From positions 1-15,390 of the forward strand of contig NZ_JBCNNF010000150.1 in the NCBI RefSeq assembly GCF_039594555.1: 15,390 bases of DNA. Direction: 5' to 3'. The notes below the pieces were generated by a model. The model saw only the letters and a list, made by a program, of their open reading frames with translations, did not search any database and was not told the origin of the DNA. Both the position numbers and the translations under genes were made by a program. Positions 1 to 7,112 of the stretch are shown here, piece by piece. Positions within the stretch are counted from its first letter, which is position 1. Each line of letters opens with the position of its first letter. This DNA comes from Inquilinus sp039594555. Lineage in GTDB: Bacteria; Pseudomonadota; Alphaproteobacteria; DSM-16000; Inquilinaceae.

Positions 1-476
1 GACAACACCTCCTCGGCCGAGAAGGCGAAGCCGTTCTCCTCCCGCAGCCGCACCGGCACCGGCGTCGCGCCGGTGAAGCGAATGGCGGATTCGTAGATCG
101 GGAATCCGGGGTTGGGGTACAGGATCTCGGCCCCGGGCTCGCCGAACATCAGGATGGCGAACCACATGGTCACCTTGCCGCCGGGCATGATCACCACGTC
201 GTCCGGGTCGACCGTGACGCCGCGCCGCGCCTCCAGGTCGTCGGCCACGGCCCGGCGCAGCGCCGGGATGCCGCCGGCCGGGGTGTAGCCATGATGGCCG
301 TCGCGCAGCGCCTTGGCCCCGGCCTCGACGATGTGGTCGGGGGTGCGGAAATCGGGCTGGCCGATGCCGAGATTGATGATGTCGCGGCCCTGCGCCGCCA
401 GCGCCTGGGCCCGCGCCAGCACGTCGAATGCGGTCTCGGTGCCGAGATTGGCCATGGCGGCCGACTGGATCAGCAT
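1..476 (-). CDS. Class I/II PLP-dependent aminotransferase, N-terminal part
   Basis: The reverse strand reads from an ATG at 476 off the left edge, giving 158 codons and no stop. Fold-type I aminotransferase motifs are visible: NLGIGQPDF (residues 35-43), YTPAGGIPALR (64-74), GGKVTMW (99-105) and PNPGFPIYES (121-130). These are typical of aspartate-aminotransferase-like enzymes, which move an amino group between an amino acid and a 2-oxoacid using pyridoxal phosphate. The Schiff-base lysine and the substrate-binding arginine would lie beyond the window, so the substrate cannot be given. The start at 476 is chosen because a purine-rich GGGGAAGG lies just upstream; an in-frame ATG at 454 is an alternative. 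The gene stands alone on the minus strand and diverges from tRNA-His. Family call firm, specificity open. Confidence 0.9.
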   Translation of the reverse strand, partial: MLIQSAAMANLGTETAFDVLARAQALAAQGRDIINLGIGQPDFRTPDHIVEAGAKALRDGHHGYTPAGGIPALRRAVADDLEARRGVTVDPDDVVIMPGGKVTMWFAILMFGEPGAEILYPNPGFPIYESAIRFTGATPVPVRLREENGFAFSAEEVL

Positions 477-509
477 CGCGCCTTCCCCTGTTGAGTTGTG
501 TCGTGCCGG

Positions 510-538
510 ACTATGGCGTCCCGGACGGCCCCGGTCAT
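510..538 (-). promoter_or_regulatory. Candidate sigma-70 promoter of the aminotransferase gene
   Basis: On the minus strand a -35 ATGACC (plus-strand 533-538) is followed after exactly 17 bases by a -10 CATAGT (510-515), each matching 4 of 6 consensus bases. Transcription would start near 503, leaving a leader of about 27 bases. The match is by eye only. Confidence 0.45.
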
Positions 539-578
539 GCCCCGAAGCGCCTTCGAAAGGCGGGATTGCGTCTAGCGC

Positions 579-607
579 TTGACGCCGAACCGGCGATGCC
601 TCATATC
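579..607 (+). promoter_or_regulatory. Candidate sigma-70 promoter of tRNA-His
   Basis: TTGACG (579-584) is separated by 17 bases from CATATC (602-607). The predicted start near 613 lies a dozen bases before the mature tRNA, a sensible arrangement for a tRNA gene. A small inverted repeat (CGCCTT at 548-553, AAGGCG at 557-562) lies between this promoter and the divergent one. Confidence 0.55.
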
Positions 608-625
608 AGCCGCCGCAAATGCTGT

Positions 626-702
626 GGCGGCCGTAGCTCAGTTGGTAGAGCCCTCGGTTGTGGTCCGAGTTGTCGTGGGTTCGAGTCCCATCGGTCGCCC
701 CA
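626..702 (+). tRNA. tRNA-His (GTG)
   Basis: The cloverleaf is complete. Acceptor arm 627-633 pairs with 692-698, and the extra 5' G at 626 (the G-1 typical of tRNA-His) faces C699. The anticodon stem CTCGG/CCGAG encloses loop TTGTGGT with anticodon GTG at 660-662. The T-arm loop is TTCGAGT and the CCA end is encoded at 700-702. The tRNA decodes CAC and CAU. Confidence 0.97.
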
Positions 703-746
703 TTTCCCCTCCCGCCATCATCTGATACGCCTGTCTCCACCGCATC

Positions 747-754
747 GGAGGAGG
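747..754 (+). promoter_or_regulatory. Strong Shine-Dalgarno deciding a TTG start
   Basis: GGAGGAGG lies 5 bases before the TTG at 760. No ATG of this frame has a comparable ribosome-binding site. The open frame reaches back into the tRNA-His gene, so this site fixes the true start of the aldolase. Confidence 0.8.
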
Positions 755-759
755 CTGCC

Positions 760-1545
760 TTGTATCGACCGAACGCCGCGAAACGGAAGCTGCGGGCGGG
801 CGAGCCCGTCTATGGCTGCTGGCAGGGCATCGGCCATTCGCTGATCTCCGAGCTGCTGGGCCTCGCCGGCTACGACATCGTCCTGCTGGACCATGAGCAC
901 GGGCCAGCCTCGGTCGCCGATGCGGTGCCCTGCCTGCAGGCGCTGGCGGGTACTCCGGCCACCGGCATCGTCCGCATGCCCTGGAACGACCCGGTCTATG
1001 CCAAGCGGATCCTCGACATCGGCGCCGAGGGCGTGATGGTGCCGCAGGTCAGCTCGAAGGCCGAGGCGGAGGCCGCGGTCGCCGCCTGCCGCTATCCGCC
1101 GGCCGGGATCCGCGGTGTCGCCTACGGCATCGCCCGCGGCGCCGATTTCGGCCTGGCGCCTGACTACCAGCAGACCATCTCCGACAACCTGCTGATCCTG
1201 TGCCAGATCGAGACCCGGCAGGGGGTGGAGGCGATTCCCGACATCGCCGCGGTCGACGGCGTCGACGGGCTGTTCATCGGCCCCTGGGACCTGTCCGGCA
1301 GCCTCGGCAAGCTCGGCCGCTTCGACGACCCGGAGGTGCGCGACACGATTCGCCGGGCCGAGCGCGCCATCATCGACAGCGGCAAATGGCTCGGCTCGCT
1401 GCCCTCGCTCGGCCGGTCGCCGGCCGAGATGGTGCAGGATGGCTGCCACATCGTCATCGGCCCGGCCGAGATCACCCTGCTGCGCGACGCCGCCCGGGCC
1501 GACCTCGCCGCCTTCAAGGAGGCGGTCGGGAAGCCGGGGCGGTGA
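760..1545 (+). CDS. HpcH/HpaI-family aldolase (class II, metal dependent)
   Basis: The 261-aa product matches the HpcH/HpaI aldolase/citrate lyase family, whose class II members cleave or form 2-oxo-acid aldols such as 4-hydroxy-2-oxoheptanedioate or 2-keto-3-deoxy sugar acids in the cytoplasm. Key residues sit at a constant +2 offset from E. coli HpaI: catalytic His47 in DHEHGP, Arg72 in VRMPWND, metal ligand Glu151 in QIETRQG and metal ligand Asp177 in FIGPWDLSG. Length is normal for the family. Translation should begin at TTG, given the GGAGGAGG five bases upstream. The stop overlaps the nnr start by one base (TGATG), so the two are probably co-translated, though no biochemical link is evident. 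No catabolic genes lie nearby, so the substrate remains unknown. Confidence 0.92.
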   Translation: MYRPNAAKRKLRAGEPVYGCWQGIGHSLISELLGLAGYDIVLLDHEHGPASVADAVPCLQALAGTPATGIVRMPWNDPVYAKRILDIGAEGVMVPQVSSKAEAEAAVAACRYPPAGIRGVAYGIARGADFGLAPDYQQTISDNLLILCQIETRQGVEAIPDIAAVDGVDGLFIGPWDLSGSLGKLGRFDDPEVRDTIRRAERAIIDSGKWLGSLPSLGRSPAEMVQDGCHIVIGPAEITLLRDAARADLAAFKEAVGKPGR

Positions 1546-2993
1546 TGCTCTCCGACCTCGCTTTGCTGACCGCGGCGGAGATGGGCGAGGCCGACCGCCG
1601 CAGCATCGCCGCCGGCACCCCCGGCATCGTGCTGATGGAGCGGGCGGGGGCGGCGGTGGCGCGGGCGATCCGCGCCCGCTGGTCGCCGCGCCCGGTCGCG
1701 GTGCTGTGCGGTCCCGGCAACAATGGCGGCGACGGCTGGGTCATCGCCCGGCTGCTGGCAGGGAAGGGCTGGCCGGTGCGGCTGGCCTCGCTGGTCCCGG
1801 CGAAGTCCCTGAAGGGCGACGCGGCCGAGGCGGCGACGCAGTGGCAGGGCAAGGTCGAGGCCCCCGATCCCGCGGTGCTGGAGGGGGCGGGGCTGGTGGT
1901 CGACGCGCTGTTCGGCGCCGGACTGAACCGGGCGCCGGAGGGCAAGGCGGCGGCGCTGATCGAGGCGGTACGGGCCTCCGGCCTGCCGGTGGTCGCGGTC
2001 GACGTGCCCAGCGGCCTGTTCGGCGATGACGGCTCTGCCCCCGGCCCGGTGGCGCCGGCGGCCCTGACTGTCACCTTCTTCCGCCGCAAGCCGGGTCACC
2101 TGCTGCTGCCCGGCCGCATTCTCTGCGGCGAGATCCGCGTCGCCGATATCGGCATCGAGTCCGCGGTGCTGGAGGCGATCGGCCCGACGATCCACGGGAA
2201 CGGCCCGGCGCTGTGGCGCGCCGCGCTGCCGCACATGGCGGCGACCCAGCACAAATACGATCGCGGCCATCCGCTGATCCTGGCCGGCGGCAGCCTGGCC
2301 GGTGCGGCCCGGCTGGCCGCACGGGCGGCCCGTCGGACCGGCGCCGGCCTGCTGACCGTGGTCGCTCCCGAGGCGGCGCTGCCGGCCTTCCGCGCTGACT
2401 GGCCCGGCGCCATGGCGTTGCCGAGCGAGCGCTGGGACGGGCTCCTGGCCGACCGCCGCCTCGGCCCGGTGCTGATCGGTCCCGGCGGCGGGGCCGGGCC
2501 GGCGCTGCGCCAGGCGGTTTCGGCCGTGCGCGGCGCGGGCAAGTCGCTGGTGCTCGATGCCGACGGCCTCGCCAGCTATGCCGGCGAGCCGCAGGCGCTG
2601 GCCGGGCTGCTGGACGCCGACTGCGTGCTGACGCCGCATCAGGGCGAGTTCGACAAGCTGTTCGGCAAGTCCGATGCCCCGCGCCTGGTTCGGGCCCGAC
2701 AGGCCGCGGCGCTGGTCGGCGCGGTGGTGGTGCTGAAGGGGGCGGACACCATCATCGCCGCGCCGGATGGCCGGGCCGCGATCAACGCCAATGCGCCGCC
2801 GTCCCTGGCGACCGGCGGCACCGGCGACGTGCTGGCCGGCATCGTGCTGGGCCTGAAGGCGCAGGGCATGACGGGCTTCGAGGCCGCTGGCGCCGCCGTC
2901 TGGCTGCACGGCGCCGCGGCGCAACGGGTCGGCGCGGGGCTGATCGCCGAGGACGTGATCGACGCCCTGCCGGCCGTGCTGGACCGGCTCTGA
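1545..2993 (+). CDS. nnr: Bifunctional NAD(P)H-hydrate epimerase / ADP-dependent dehydratase
   Basis: The 482-aa protein fuses the two NAD(P)HX repair activities. The N-terminal YjeF_N epimerase domain (about 1-210) contains GPGNNGGDGW (56-65), VVDALFGAGL (118-127) and VAVDVPSG (150-157). The C-terminal ribokinase-like dehydratase domain (about 225-482) contains LTPHQGEFDKL (362-372), VLKGADT (396-402) and ATGGTGDVLAG (422-432), whose GTGD aspartate is the catalytic signature. Together they interconvert the R and S hydrates of NADH or NADPH and dehydrate the S form back to usable cofactor, consuming a nucleotide. The usual TPHPGE motif reads TPHQGE, a mild variation. The ATG at 1545 overlaps the aldolase stop. 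Length is standard for fused Nnr/YjeF. Confidence 0.95.
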   Translation: MLSDLALLTAAEMGEADRRSIAAGTPGIVLMERAGAAVARAIRARWSPRPVAVLCGPGNNGGDGWVIARLLAGKGWPVRLASLVPAKSLKGDAAEAATQWQGKVEAPDPAVLEGAGLVVDALFGAGLNRAPEGKAAALIEAVRASGLPVVAVDVPSGLFGDDGSAPGPVAPAALTVTFFRRKPGHLLLPGRILCGEIRVADIGIESAVLEAIGPTIHGNGPALWRAALPHMAATQHKYDRGHPLILAGGSLAGAARLAARAARRTGAGLLTVVAPEAALPAFRADWPGAMALPSERWDGLLADRRLGPVLIGPGGGAGPALRQAVSAVRGAGKSLVLDADGLASYAGEPQALAGLLDADCVLTPHQGEFDKLFGKSDAPRLVRARQAAALVGAVVVLKGADTIIAAPDGRAAINANAPPSLATGGTGDVLAGIVLGLKAQGMTGFEAAGAAVWLHGAAAQRVGAGLIAEDVIDALPAVLDRL

Positions 2994-3017
2994 GCCCTCC
3001 GCCCGCCCGCGTTTTGC

Positions 3018-3046
3018 CTGTCGTCCGCAAAAACCCTGTGCTATGA
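3018..3046 (+). promoter_or_regulatory. Weak candidate promoter before tRNA-Leu
   Basis: CTGTCG (3018-3023) and CTATGA (3041-3046) are 17 bases apart in an otherwise gene-free stretch between nnr and tRNA-Leu. The -35 is poor, so the call rests on the spacing and the TGCTATGAC-like -10 region. tRNA-Leu, and possibly tig, would be read from here. Confidence 0.3.
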
Positions 3047-3127
3047 CCGCCCCTTCGCAGGGCCGACTCCCTCCGTTGCGTGCCTTTTTGTGCGTGTTTT
3101 CGGGGGCGGGCAGGGGTGGGGGTCTTC

Positions 3128-3212
3128 GCGGGCGTGGCGGAATTGGTAGACGCACTGGATTTAGGTTCCAGCGGCGAAAGCCGTGGGGGTTCAAATCCCT
3201 CCGCCCGCACCA
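3128..3212 (+). tRNA. tRNA-Leu (TAG)
   Basis: This is an 85-base class II tRNA. Acceptor GCGGGCG (3128-3134) pairs with CGCCCGC (3202-3208). Anticodon stem CTGGA/TCCAG encloses loop TTTAGGT with anticodon TAG at 3162-3164. A variable arm with a GGCGAAAGCC hairpin follows, the T loop is TTCAAAT, and CCA is encoded at 3210-3212. It reads CUN leucine codons. It lies 62 bp before tig. Confidence 0.97.
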
Positions 3213-3274
3213 TCAAACCTCAGACAGGGCACATAGCGTCCCGACCTGTCATATCGACGGATTCCTGAAGACCG

Positions 3275-4735
3275 ATGCAAGTGATCGAAACCAGCACCGA
3301 GGGTCTGCGGCACGAGTTCAAGATCGTCGTGCCGGCGGCCGACATCGAACAACGCGTCCAGACGGAGCTCGTCAAGCTCGCGGGCCGGGTCAAGCTCCCG
3401 GGCTTCCGCCCCGGCAAGGTGCCGGTGTCGCTGATGAAGCAGCGCTATGGCAAGTCGGTCATGGGCGAGGTCCTGGAAGGGGCCGTCGACGAGGGCACCC
3501 GCAAGGCCCTGGACGAGCGCAACCTGCGCCCGGCCCTGCGCCCGAAGGTCGAGGTCACCAGCTTCGACGAGGGCAAGGACCTCGAATACAAGGTCGATGT
3601 CGAGGTGCTGCCGGAAATCACGGCGCCGGCCTTCGACAGCGTCGAGATCACCCGCCCGGTCGCCGAGGTGACCGACGAGCAGATCTCCGCCGGCCTGACG
3701 CGCATCGCCGAGACCCGCCGCAAGTTCGAGCCGGTGACCGAGGAGCGCGGCCTGGAGAACGGCGACGTCGCCGTCATCGATTTCGAGGGCAGCCTCGACG
3801 GCCAGGCGCCGAGCGAGGAGATGTCCGGCAAGGACCATCGCCTGGAGATCGGCTCGGGCCGCTTCATCCCGGGCTTCGAGGAGCAGCTGGTCGGCAAGAA
3901 GGCGGGCGAACACGTCACCGTCTCGCTGAGCTTCCCCGAGGAGTACCAGAGCGCCGAGCACGCCGGTAAGCCGGCGAAGTTCGAGGTCGACGTCAAGTCG
4001 ATCGAGAAGGGCGTGGTGCCCGAGGTGAACGAGGAGTTCGCCAAGGAGCTGGGCTTCGAGGACCTCGAGGGCCTGCGCAAGGCCGTCAAGGACCAGACCG
4101 AGCAGGAGTTCGGCCGGATCTCGCGCCTGCGCGCCAAGCGCGCCCTGCTGGACAAGCTGGCCGAGCTGGTCGATTTCGCCGTGCCGCAGGGCATGGTCGA
4201 CCTGGAGTTCGACCAGATCTGGAAGCAGGTGCAGCAGTCGATCGAGACCGGCGGCGACGACAATCCGGACAAGAACAAGCCGGAGGATGAGCTGAAGGCC
4301 GAGTACCGCGGTATCGCCGAGCGCCGCGTCCGCCTGGGCCTGCTCTTCGCCGAGATCGGCCGCGCCGAGAACGTCGAGGTGAGCCAGGAAGAGCTGAATC
4401 GTGCCCTGATCGCCGAGGCCCGCCGCTATCCGGGCCAGGAGCAGCAGGTGGTCGACTTCTTCCGCCAGAACCCGCAGGCGATCGAGAATCTGCGCGCGCC
4501 CCTGTTCGAGGAGAAGGTGGTCGACGTCATCCTCGGCAAGATCAAGGTCAGCGACACCACCGTGACGCCGGAGGAGCTGGCGCGCGACCCGGACGAGGAC
4601 GAGGCGACCGAGGCCAAGGCGGCCGAGGAGGCCAAACCCGCCAAGCGCAAGGCTGCCAAGAAGGCCGCCGCCGAGACCGAGGGCGCCGACGAGAAGGCCG
4701 CCGACACCGACGCCGATACCGGCACCGGCGCCTGA
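3275..4735 (+). CDS. tig: Trigger factor, ribosome-associated chaperone and prolyl isomerase
   Basis: Trigger factor binds ribosomal protein L23 at the exit tunnel, shields nascent chains and carries an FKBP-type prolyl isomerase domain. The 486-aa product starts MQVIET and has the ribosome-docking signature GFRPGK at 43-48. The FKBP-like domain spans roughly 160-245 (ENGDVAVIDFEG at 161-172, FIPGFEEQL at 197-205), followed by the helical C-terminal chaperone domain to about residue 436. The last 50 residues are a charged Lys/Ala/Glu/Asp tail that makes the protein longer than the 432-aa E. coli form; such tails occur in this class. The ribosome-binding site is weak, but the start matches the family. 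It is followed by clpP, the common bacterial order. Confidence 0.98.
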   Translation: MQVIETSTEGLRHEFKIVVPAADIEQRVQTELVKLAGRVKLPGFRPGKVPVSLMKQRYGKSVMGEVLEGAVDEGTRKALDERNLRPALRPKVEVTSFDEGKDLEYKVDVEVLPEITAPAFDSVEITRPVAEVTDEQISAGLTRIAETRRKFEPVTEERGLENGDVAVIDFEGSLDGQAPSEEMSGKDHRLEIGSGRFIPGFEEQLVGKKAGEHVTVSLSFPEEYQSAEHAGKPAKFEVDVKSIEKGVVPEVNEEFAKELGFEDLEGLRKAVKDQTEQEFGRISRLRAKRALLDKLAELVDFAVPQGMVDLEFDQIWKQVQQSIETGGDDNPDKNKPEDELKAEYRGIAERRVRLGLLFAEIGRAENVEVSQEELNRALIAEARRYPGQEQQVVDFFRQNPQAIENLRAPLFEEKVVDVILGKIKVSDTTVTPEELARDPDEDEATEAKAAEEAKPAKRKAAKKAAAETEGADEKAADTDADTGTGA

Positions 4736-4738
4736 CCG

Positions 4739-4767
4739 GTTGAAGGTCGCCGCGGACCTCCCCTAAT
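4739..4767 (+). promoter_or_regulatory. Candidate RpoH (sigma-32-like) promoter of clpP
   Basis: GTTGAAG (4739-4745) and CCCCTAAT (4760-4767) resemble the sigma-32 elements CTTGAAA and CCCCATnT with a 14-base spacer, inside the known range. clpP is a classical heat-shock gene. A sigma-70 reading of the same site (TTGAAG, 18 bases, TAATGT) is also possible. The -10 falls within the inverted repeat at 4748-4786, which complicates the interpretation. Confidence 0.4.
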
Positions 4768-4786
4768 GTAGGGGTGAGCCGCGGCG
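4748..4786 (+). repeat. Long inverted repeat between tig and clpP
   Basis: CGCCGCGG (4748-4755) pairs perfectly with CCGCGGCG (4779-4786). Inside it CCCCTA (4760-4765) pairs with TAGGGG (4769-4774), giving a two-part stem-loop. No T tract follows, so it is not a standard intrinsic terminator. It could be a weak tig terminator, an mRNA-processing or stability element, or an operator over the clpP promoter. Confidence 0.75.
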
Positions 4787-4819
4787 CCCTGCCGGCCCGC
4801 GCGAGCCTTCGAGGAACGT

Positions 4820-5440
4820 ATGCCTCCGTATGAGCCGAGCATGAACGCCCTGGTCCCGATGGTCGTGGAACAGACCAACCGGGGCGAGCGCGCCTATGAC
4901 ATCTATTCCCGCCTCCTCAAGGAGCGGATCATCTTTCTGACCGGGCCGATCTATGACGAGCTGGCCAGCCTGGTCTGCGCCCAGCTGCTGTTCCTGGAAT
5001 CCGAGAACCCGAAGAAGGACATCGCCTTCTACGTCAACTCGCCGGGCGGGGTGATCACGGCGGGCATGGCGATCTACGACACCATGCAGTACATCCAGCC
5101 GCAGATCATGACCGTCTGCATCGGCCAAGCGGCGTCGATGGGCTCGCTGCTGCTGGCGGCCGGCGCGCCGGGCAAGCGCTTCGCCCTGCCGAACAGCCGG
5201 ATCATGGTGCACCAGCCCTCGGGCGGCGCCCGCGGCCAGGCCTCCGACATCGAGATCCAGGCGCGCGAGATCCTCAAGCTGCGCCAGCGGCTGAACGAGG
5301 TCTATGTCAAGCACACCGGCCAGTCGCTCGAGGAGATCGAGCGCTCGATGGACCGCGACAAGTTCATGTCGGCCGACGAAGCCAAGGGCTTCGGCATCGT
5401 CGACGAGGTCGTCGAGCGGCGTCCGACCGTTGCCGAATAA
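4820..5440 (+). CDS. clpP: ATP-dependent Clp protease proteolytic subunit
   Basis: ClpP is the serine peptidase that forms a double heptameric chamber and degrades substrates threaded in by ClpX or ClpA. The 206-aa product has the full catalytic triad: Ser106 in GQAASMGS, His131 in MVHQPSGG and Asp180 in MDRDKF, each nine residues beyond mature E. coli numbering (97, 122, 171), so a short N-terminal propeptide is likely. NSPGGVITAG (73-82) forms the oxyanion-hole region. The ATG at 4820 has GAGGAA just upstream. It lies 84 bp after tig and 192 bp before clpX. The conserved core is intact and this looks like the main housekeeping ClpP. Confidence 0.98.
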   Translation: MPPYEPSMNALVPMVVEQTNRGERAYDIYSRLLKERIIFLTGPIYDELASLVCAQLLFLESENPKKDIAFYVNSPGGVITAGMAIYDTMQYIQPQIMTVCIGQAASMGSLLLAAGAPGKRFALPNSRIMVHQPSGGARGQASDIEIQAREILKLRQRLNEVYVKHTGQSLEEIERSMDRDKFMSADEAKGFGIVDEVVERRPTVAE

Positions 5441-5632
5441 TCGTTCTCTTGGCCCACGGCCCTACCGATCCGGGCCGAAGGGCGCTATCTTGATTCGTGA
5501 TGAAGCGGATCTGCCCTGCGCCGGGACGACCTTGTCGCAGGGTGGAGCCGCCGCCATCTGGAGGCAACCGCATCCCGGCCTGGGCGCCAGGGGCACGCGG
5601 GTCGGTATCGCGGATGCGGAAGTGAGGCAGTG
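5441..5632 (+). other. clpP-clpX intergenic leader with inverted repeat and small open frame
   Basis: The gap contains an imperfect stem-loop at 5514-5542 (CCCTG and CGAC on the left, GTCG and CAGGG on the right, with a left-side bulge) and an open frame of 41 codons at 5500-5625 ending 7 bases before clpX. No promoter stands out; a CTTGATT at 5489-5495 lacks a good partner. clpX may be read from clpP or from a promoter I cannot recognise here. Confidence 0.4.
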
Positions 5633-6898
5633 ATGAGCAAGACCTCAGGCGGTGACTCGAAGAACACGCTCTACTGCTCGTTCTGCGGCAAGAGCCAGCA
5701 CGAGGTTCGCAAGCTGATTGCGGGCCCGACTGTGTTCATCTGCGACGAGTGCGTGGAGCTGTGCACGGACATCATCCGCGAGGAGAACAAGACCACGCTG
5801 GTCAAGAACCGTGACGGTGTCCCGACGCCAAAGGACATCCGCAAGGTTCTGGACGACTACGTGATCGGCCAGGAGCACGCGAAGAAGGTGCTCTCCGTCG
5901 CCGTGCACAACCACTACAAGCGGCTGGCGCACGGGCAGAAGAACGGCGAGGTCGAGCTCGCAAAGTCCAACATCCTCCTGATCGGCCCGACCGGCTGCGG
6001 CAAGACGTTGCTGGCCCAGACTCTGGCCCGCATCCTCGACGTGCCGTTTACCATGGCGGATGCGACGACGCTGACCGAGGCGGGCTATGTCGGCGAGGAT
6101 GTCGAGAACATCATCCTCAAGCTGCTGCAGGCCGCCGACTACAATGTCGAGCGGGCGCAGCGCGGCATCGTCTACATCGACGAGGTCGACAAGATCAGCC
6201 GCAAGTCGGACAACCCCTCGATCACCCGCGACGTCTCGGGCGAGGGCGTGCAGCAGGCCCTGCTGAAGATCATGGAAGGCACCATCGCCTCGGTGCCCCC
6301 ACAGGGCGGGCGCAAGCACCCGCAGCAGGAGTTCCTGCAGGTCGACACCACCAACATCCTGTTCATCTGCGGCGGTGCCTTCTCTGGGCTGGAGAAGATC
6401 ATCTCCCAGCGCGGCCGCGGCAGCTCGCTCGGCTTCGGCGCCGATGTGCGCGGGCCGGATGAGCGGACGACCGGCGAGATCTTCAGCGAGGTCGAGCCCG
6501 AGGATCTGCTGAAGTTCGGCCTGATCCCGGAGTTCGTCGGCCGCCTGCCGGTGGTCGCGACGCTCGAGGACCTCGACTCGGACGCGCTGATCGAGATCCT
6601 GTCCAAGCCGAAGAATGCGCTGGTGAAGCAGTACCAGCGGCTGTTCGAGATGGAGGACGTGCATCTGTCGCTCACCGACGATGCCCTGAAGGGCATCGCC
6701 AACCGGGCGATCCAGCGCAAGACCGGCGCGCGCGGCCTGCGCTCGATCATGGAGAGCATCCTGCTCGAGCCGATGTACGACCTGCCGAGCATGAACGGCG
6801 TGGTCGAGATCGTGGTCAACCGCGAGGTGGTGGAGGGGCGCGCCAAGCCGCTCCTGATCTACGCGGAGAAACAGCAGGACCGCGCCCCAAGCGCCTGA
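5633..6898 (+). CDS. clpX: Clp protease ATP-binding unfoldase subunit ClpX
   Basis: ClpX is the hexameric AAA+ unfoldase that recognises tagged substrates and feeds ClpP. The 421-aa product has the N-terminal zinc-binding domain with Cys15, Cys18, Cys37 and Cys40. Walker A GPTGCGKT is at 118-125, the pore loop GYVG at 151-154, Walker B IVYIDEVDK at 179-187 and the RKH loop around 227-229. A sensor-2 region near TGARGLRS follows. The ClpP-docking loop reads LGF at 266-268 where E. coli has IGF. The ATG at 5633 follows GTGAGG; a GTG immediately before it would add one residue. The gene ends 32 bp before a strong terminator, so transcription probably stops before lon. Confidence 0.98.
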   Translation: MSKTSGGDSKNTLYCSFCGKSQHEVRKLIAGPTVFICDECVELCTDIIREENKTTLVKNRDGVPTPKDIRKVLDDYVIGQEHAKKVLSVAVHNHYKRLAHGQKNGEVELAKSNILLIGPTGCGKTLLAQTLARILDVPFTMADATTLTEAGYVGEDVENIILKLLQAADYNVERAQRGIVYIDEVDKISRKSDNPSITRDVSGEGVQQALLKIMEGTIASVPPQGGRKHPQQEFLQVDTTNILFICGGAFSGLEKIISQRGRGSSLGFGADVRGPDERTTGEIFSEVEPEDLLKFGLIPEFVGRLPVVATLEDLDSDALIEILSKPKNALVKQYQRLFEMEDVHLSLTDDALKGIANRAIQRKTGARGLRSIMESILLEPMYDLPSMNGVVEIVVNREVVEGRAKPLLIYAEKQQDRAPSA

Positions 6899-6930
6899 CG
6901 CCGGGCCCGCGACAGATCCTGACCGACCTG

Positions 6931-6966
6931 ACAGCCGATGCCTCCGGGCATCGGCTGTTTCGTTTC
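6931..6966 (+). terminator. Intrinsic terminator after clpX
   Basis: A perfect 12-bp stem (6931-6942 with 6947-6958) closes on loop TCCG, a UNCG-class tetraloop on a C-G pair, and is followed by TTTCGTTT. This is the best terminator in the window and separates clpX from lon. Confidence 0.9.
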
Positions 6967-7056
6967 GAACTTGGCCGGAATCGGTGCCTTTGGCTTGCCA
7001 TGCCCCTCCGATTGGGGTCTTGTGGACGGGTCATGAGGGCTGCAGCATTCCCGTCC

Positions 7057-7084
7057 CTTGAACGGCTTCCGGTCATCGCCACGT
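7057..7084 (+). promoter_or_regulatory. Candidate RpoH (sigma-32-like) promoter of lon
   Basis: CTTGAAC (7057-7063) matches the sigma-32 -35 at six of seven bases. After 13 bases CGCCACGT (7077-7084) shares five of seven informative positions with CCCCATnT. The predicted start near 7091 leaves an 80-base leader containing the self-complementary CGGCGCCG pair at 7113-7131. lon is heat-inducible in E. coli. The assignment is by eye. Confidence 0.45.
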
Positions 7085-7112
7085 TTATTGGGCGCGCCGG
7101 GTCTCCACCGTC

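Noticed and set aside
658..759. An extended N-terminus for the aldolase beginning inside tRNA-His
   Set aside because: The extra 34 residues come from tRNA sequence. The TTG at 760 has an excellent ribosome-binding site and fits the family length.
428..844. Plus-strand frames across tRNA genes giving GRSSVGRALGCGPSC, AELVDALDLGSSG, AQLVEHRFYTPS and AQLVRAPACHAGG
   Set aside because: These are translations of tRNA-His (here), tRNA-Leu (3080-3268), tRNA-Val (10089-10385) and tRNA-Asp (10533-10781), familiar spurious products.
1164..3194. A 676-codon minus-strand open frame opposite the aldolase and nnr
   Set aside because: It spans two recognisable plus-strand genes and part of tRNA-Leu, and its product is Arg/Gly/Ala/Gln-rich with no domain signature.
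3223..3250. Inverted pair GACAGG / CCTGTC between tRNA-Leu and tig
   Set aside because: Only six bases per arm with a 16-base gap and no good promoter elements; too weak to call an operator.
4766..4771. ATG directly followed by TAG upstream of clpP, a possible start-stop element
   Set aside because: It lies in the loop and inner stem of the inverted repeat without a ribosome-binding site; a six-base match is expected by chance.
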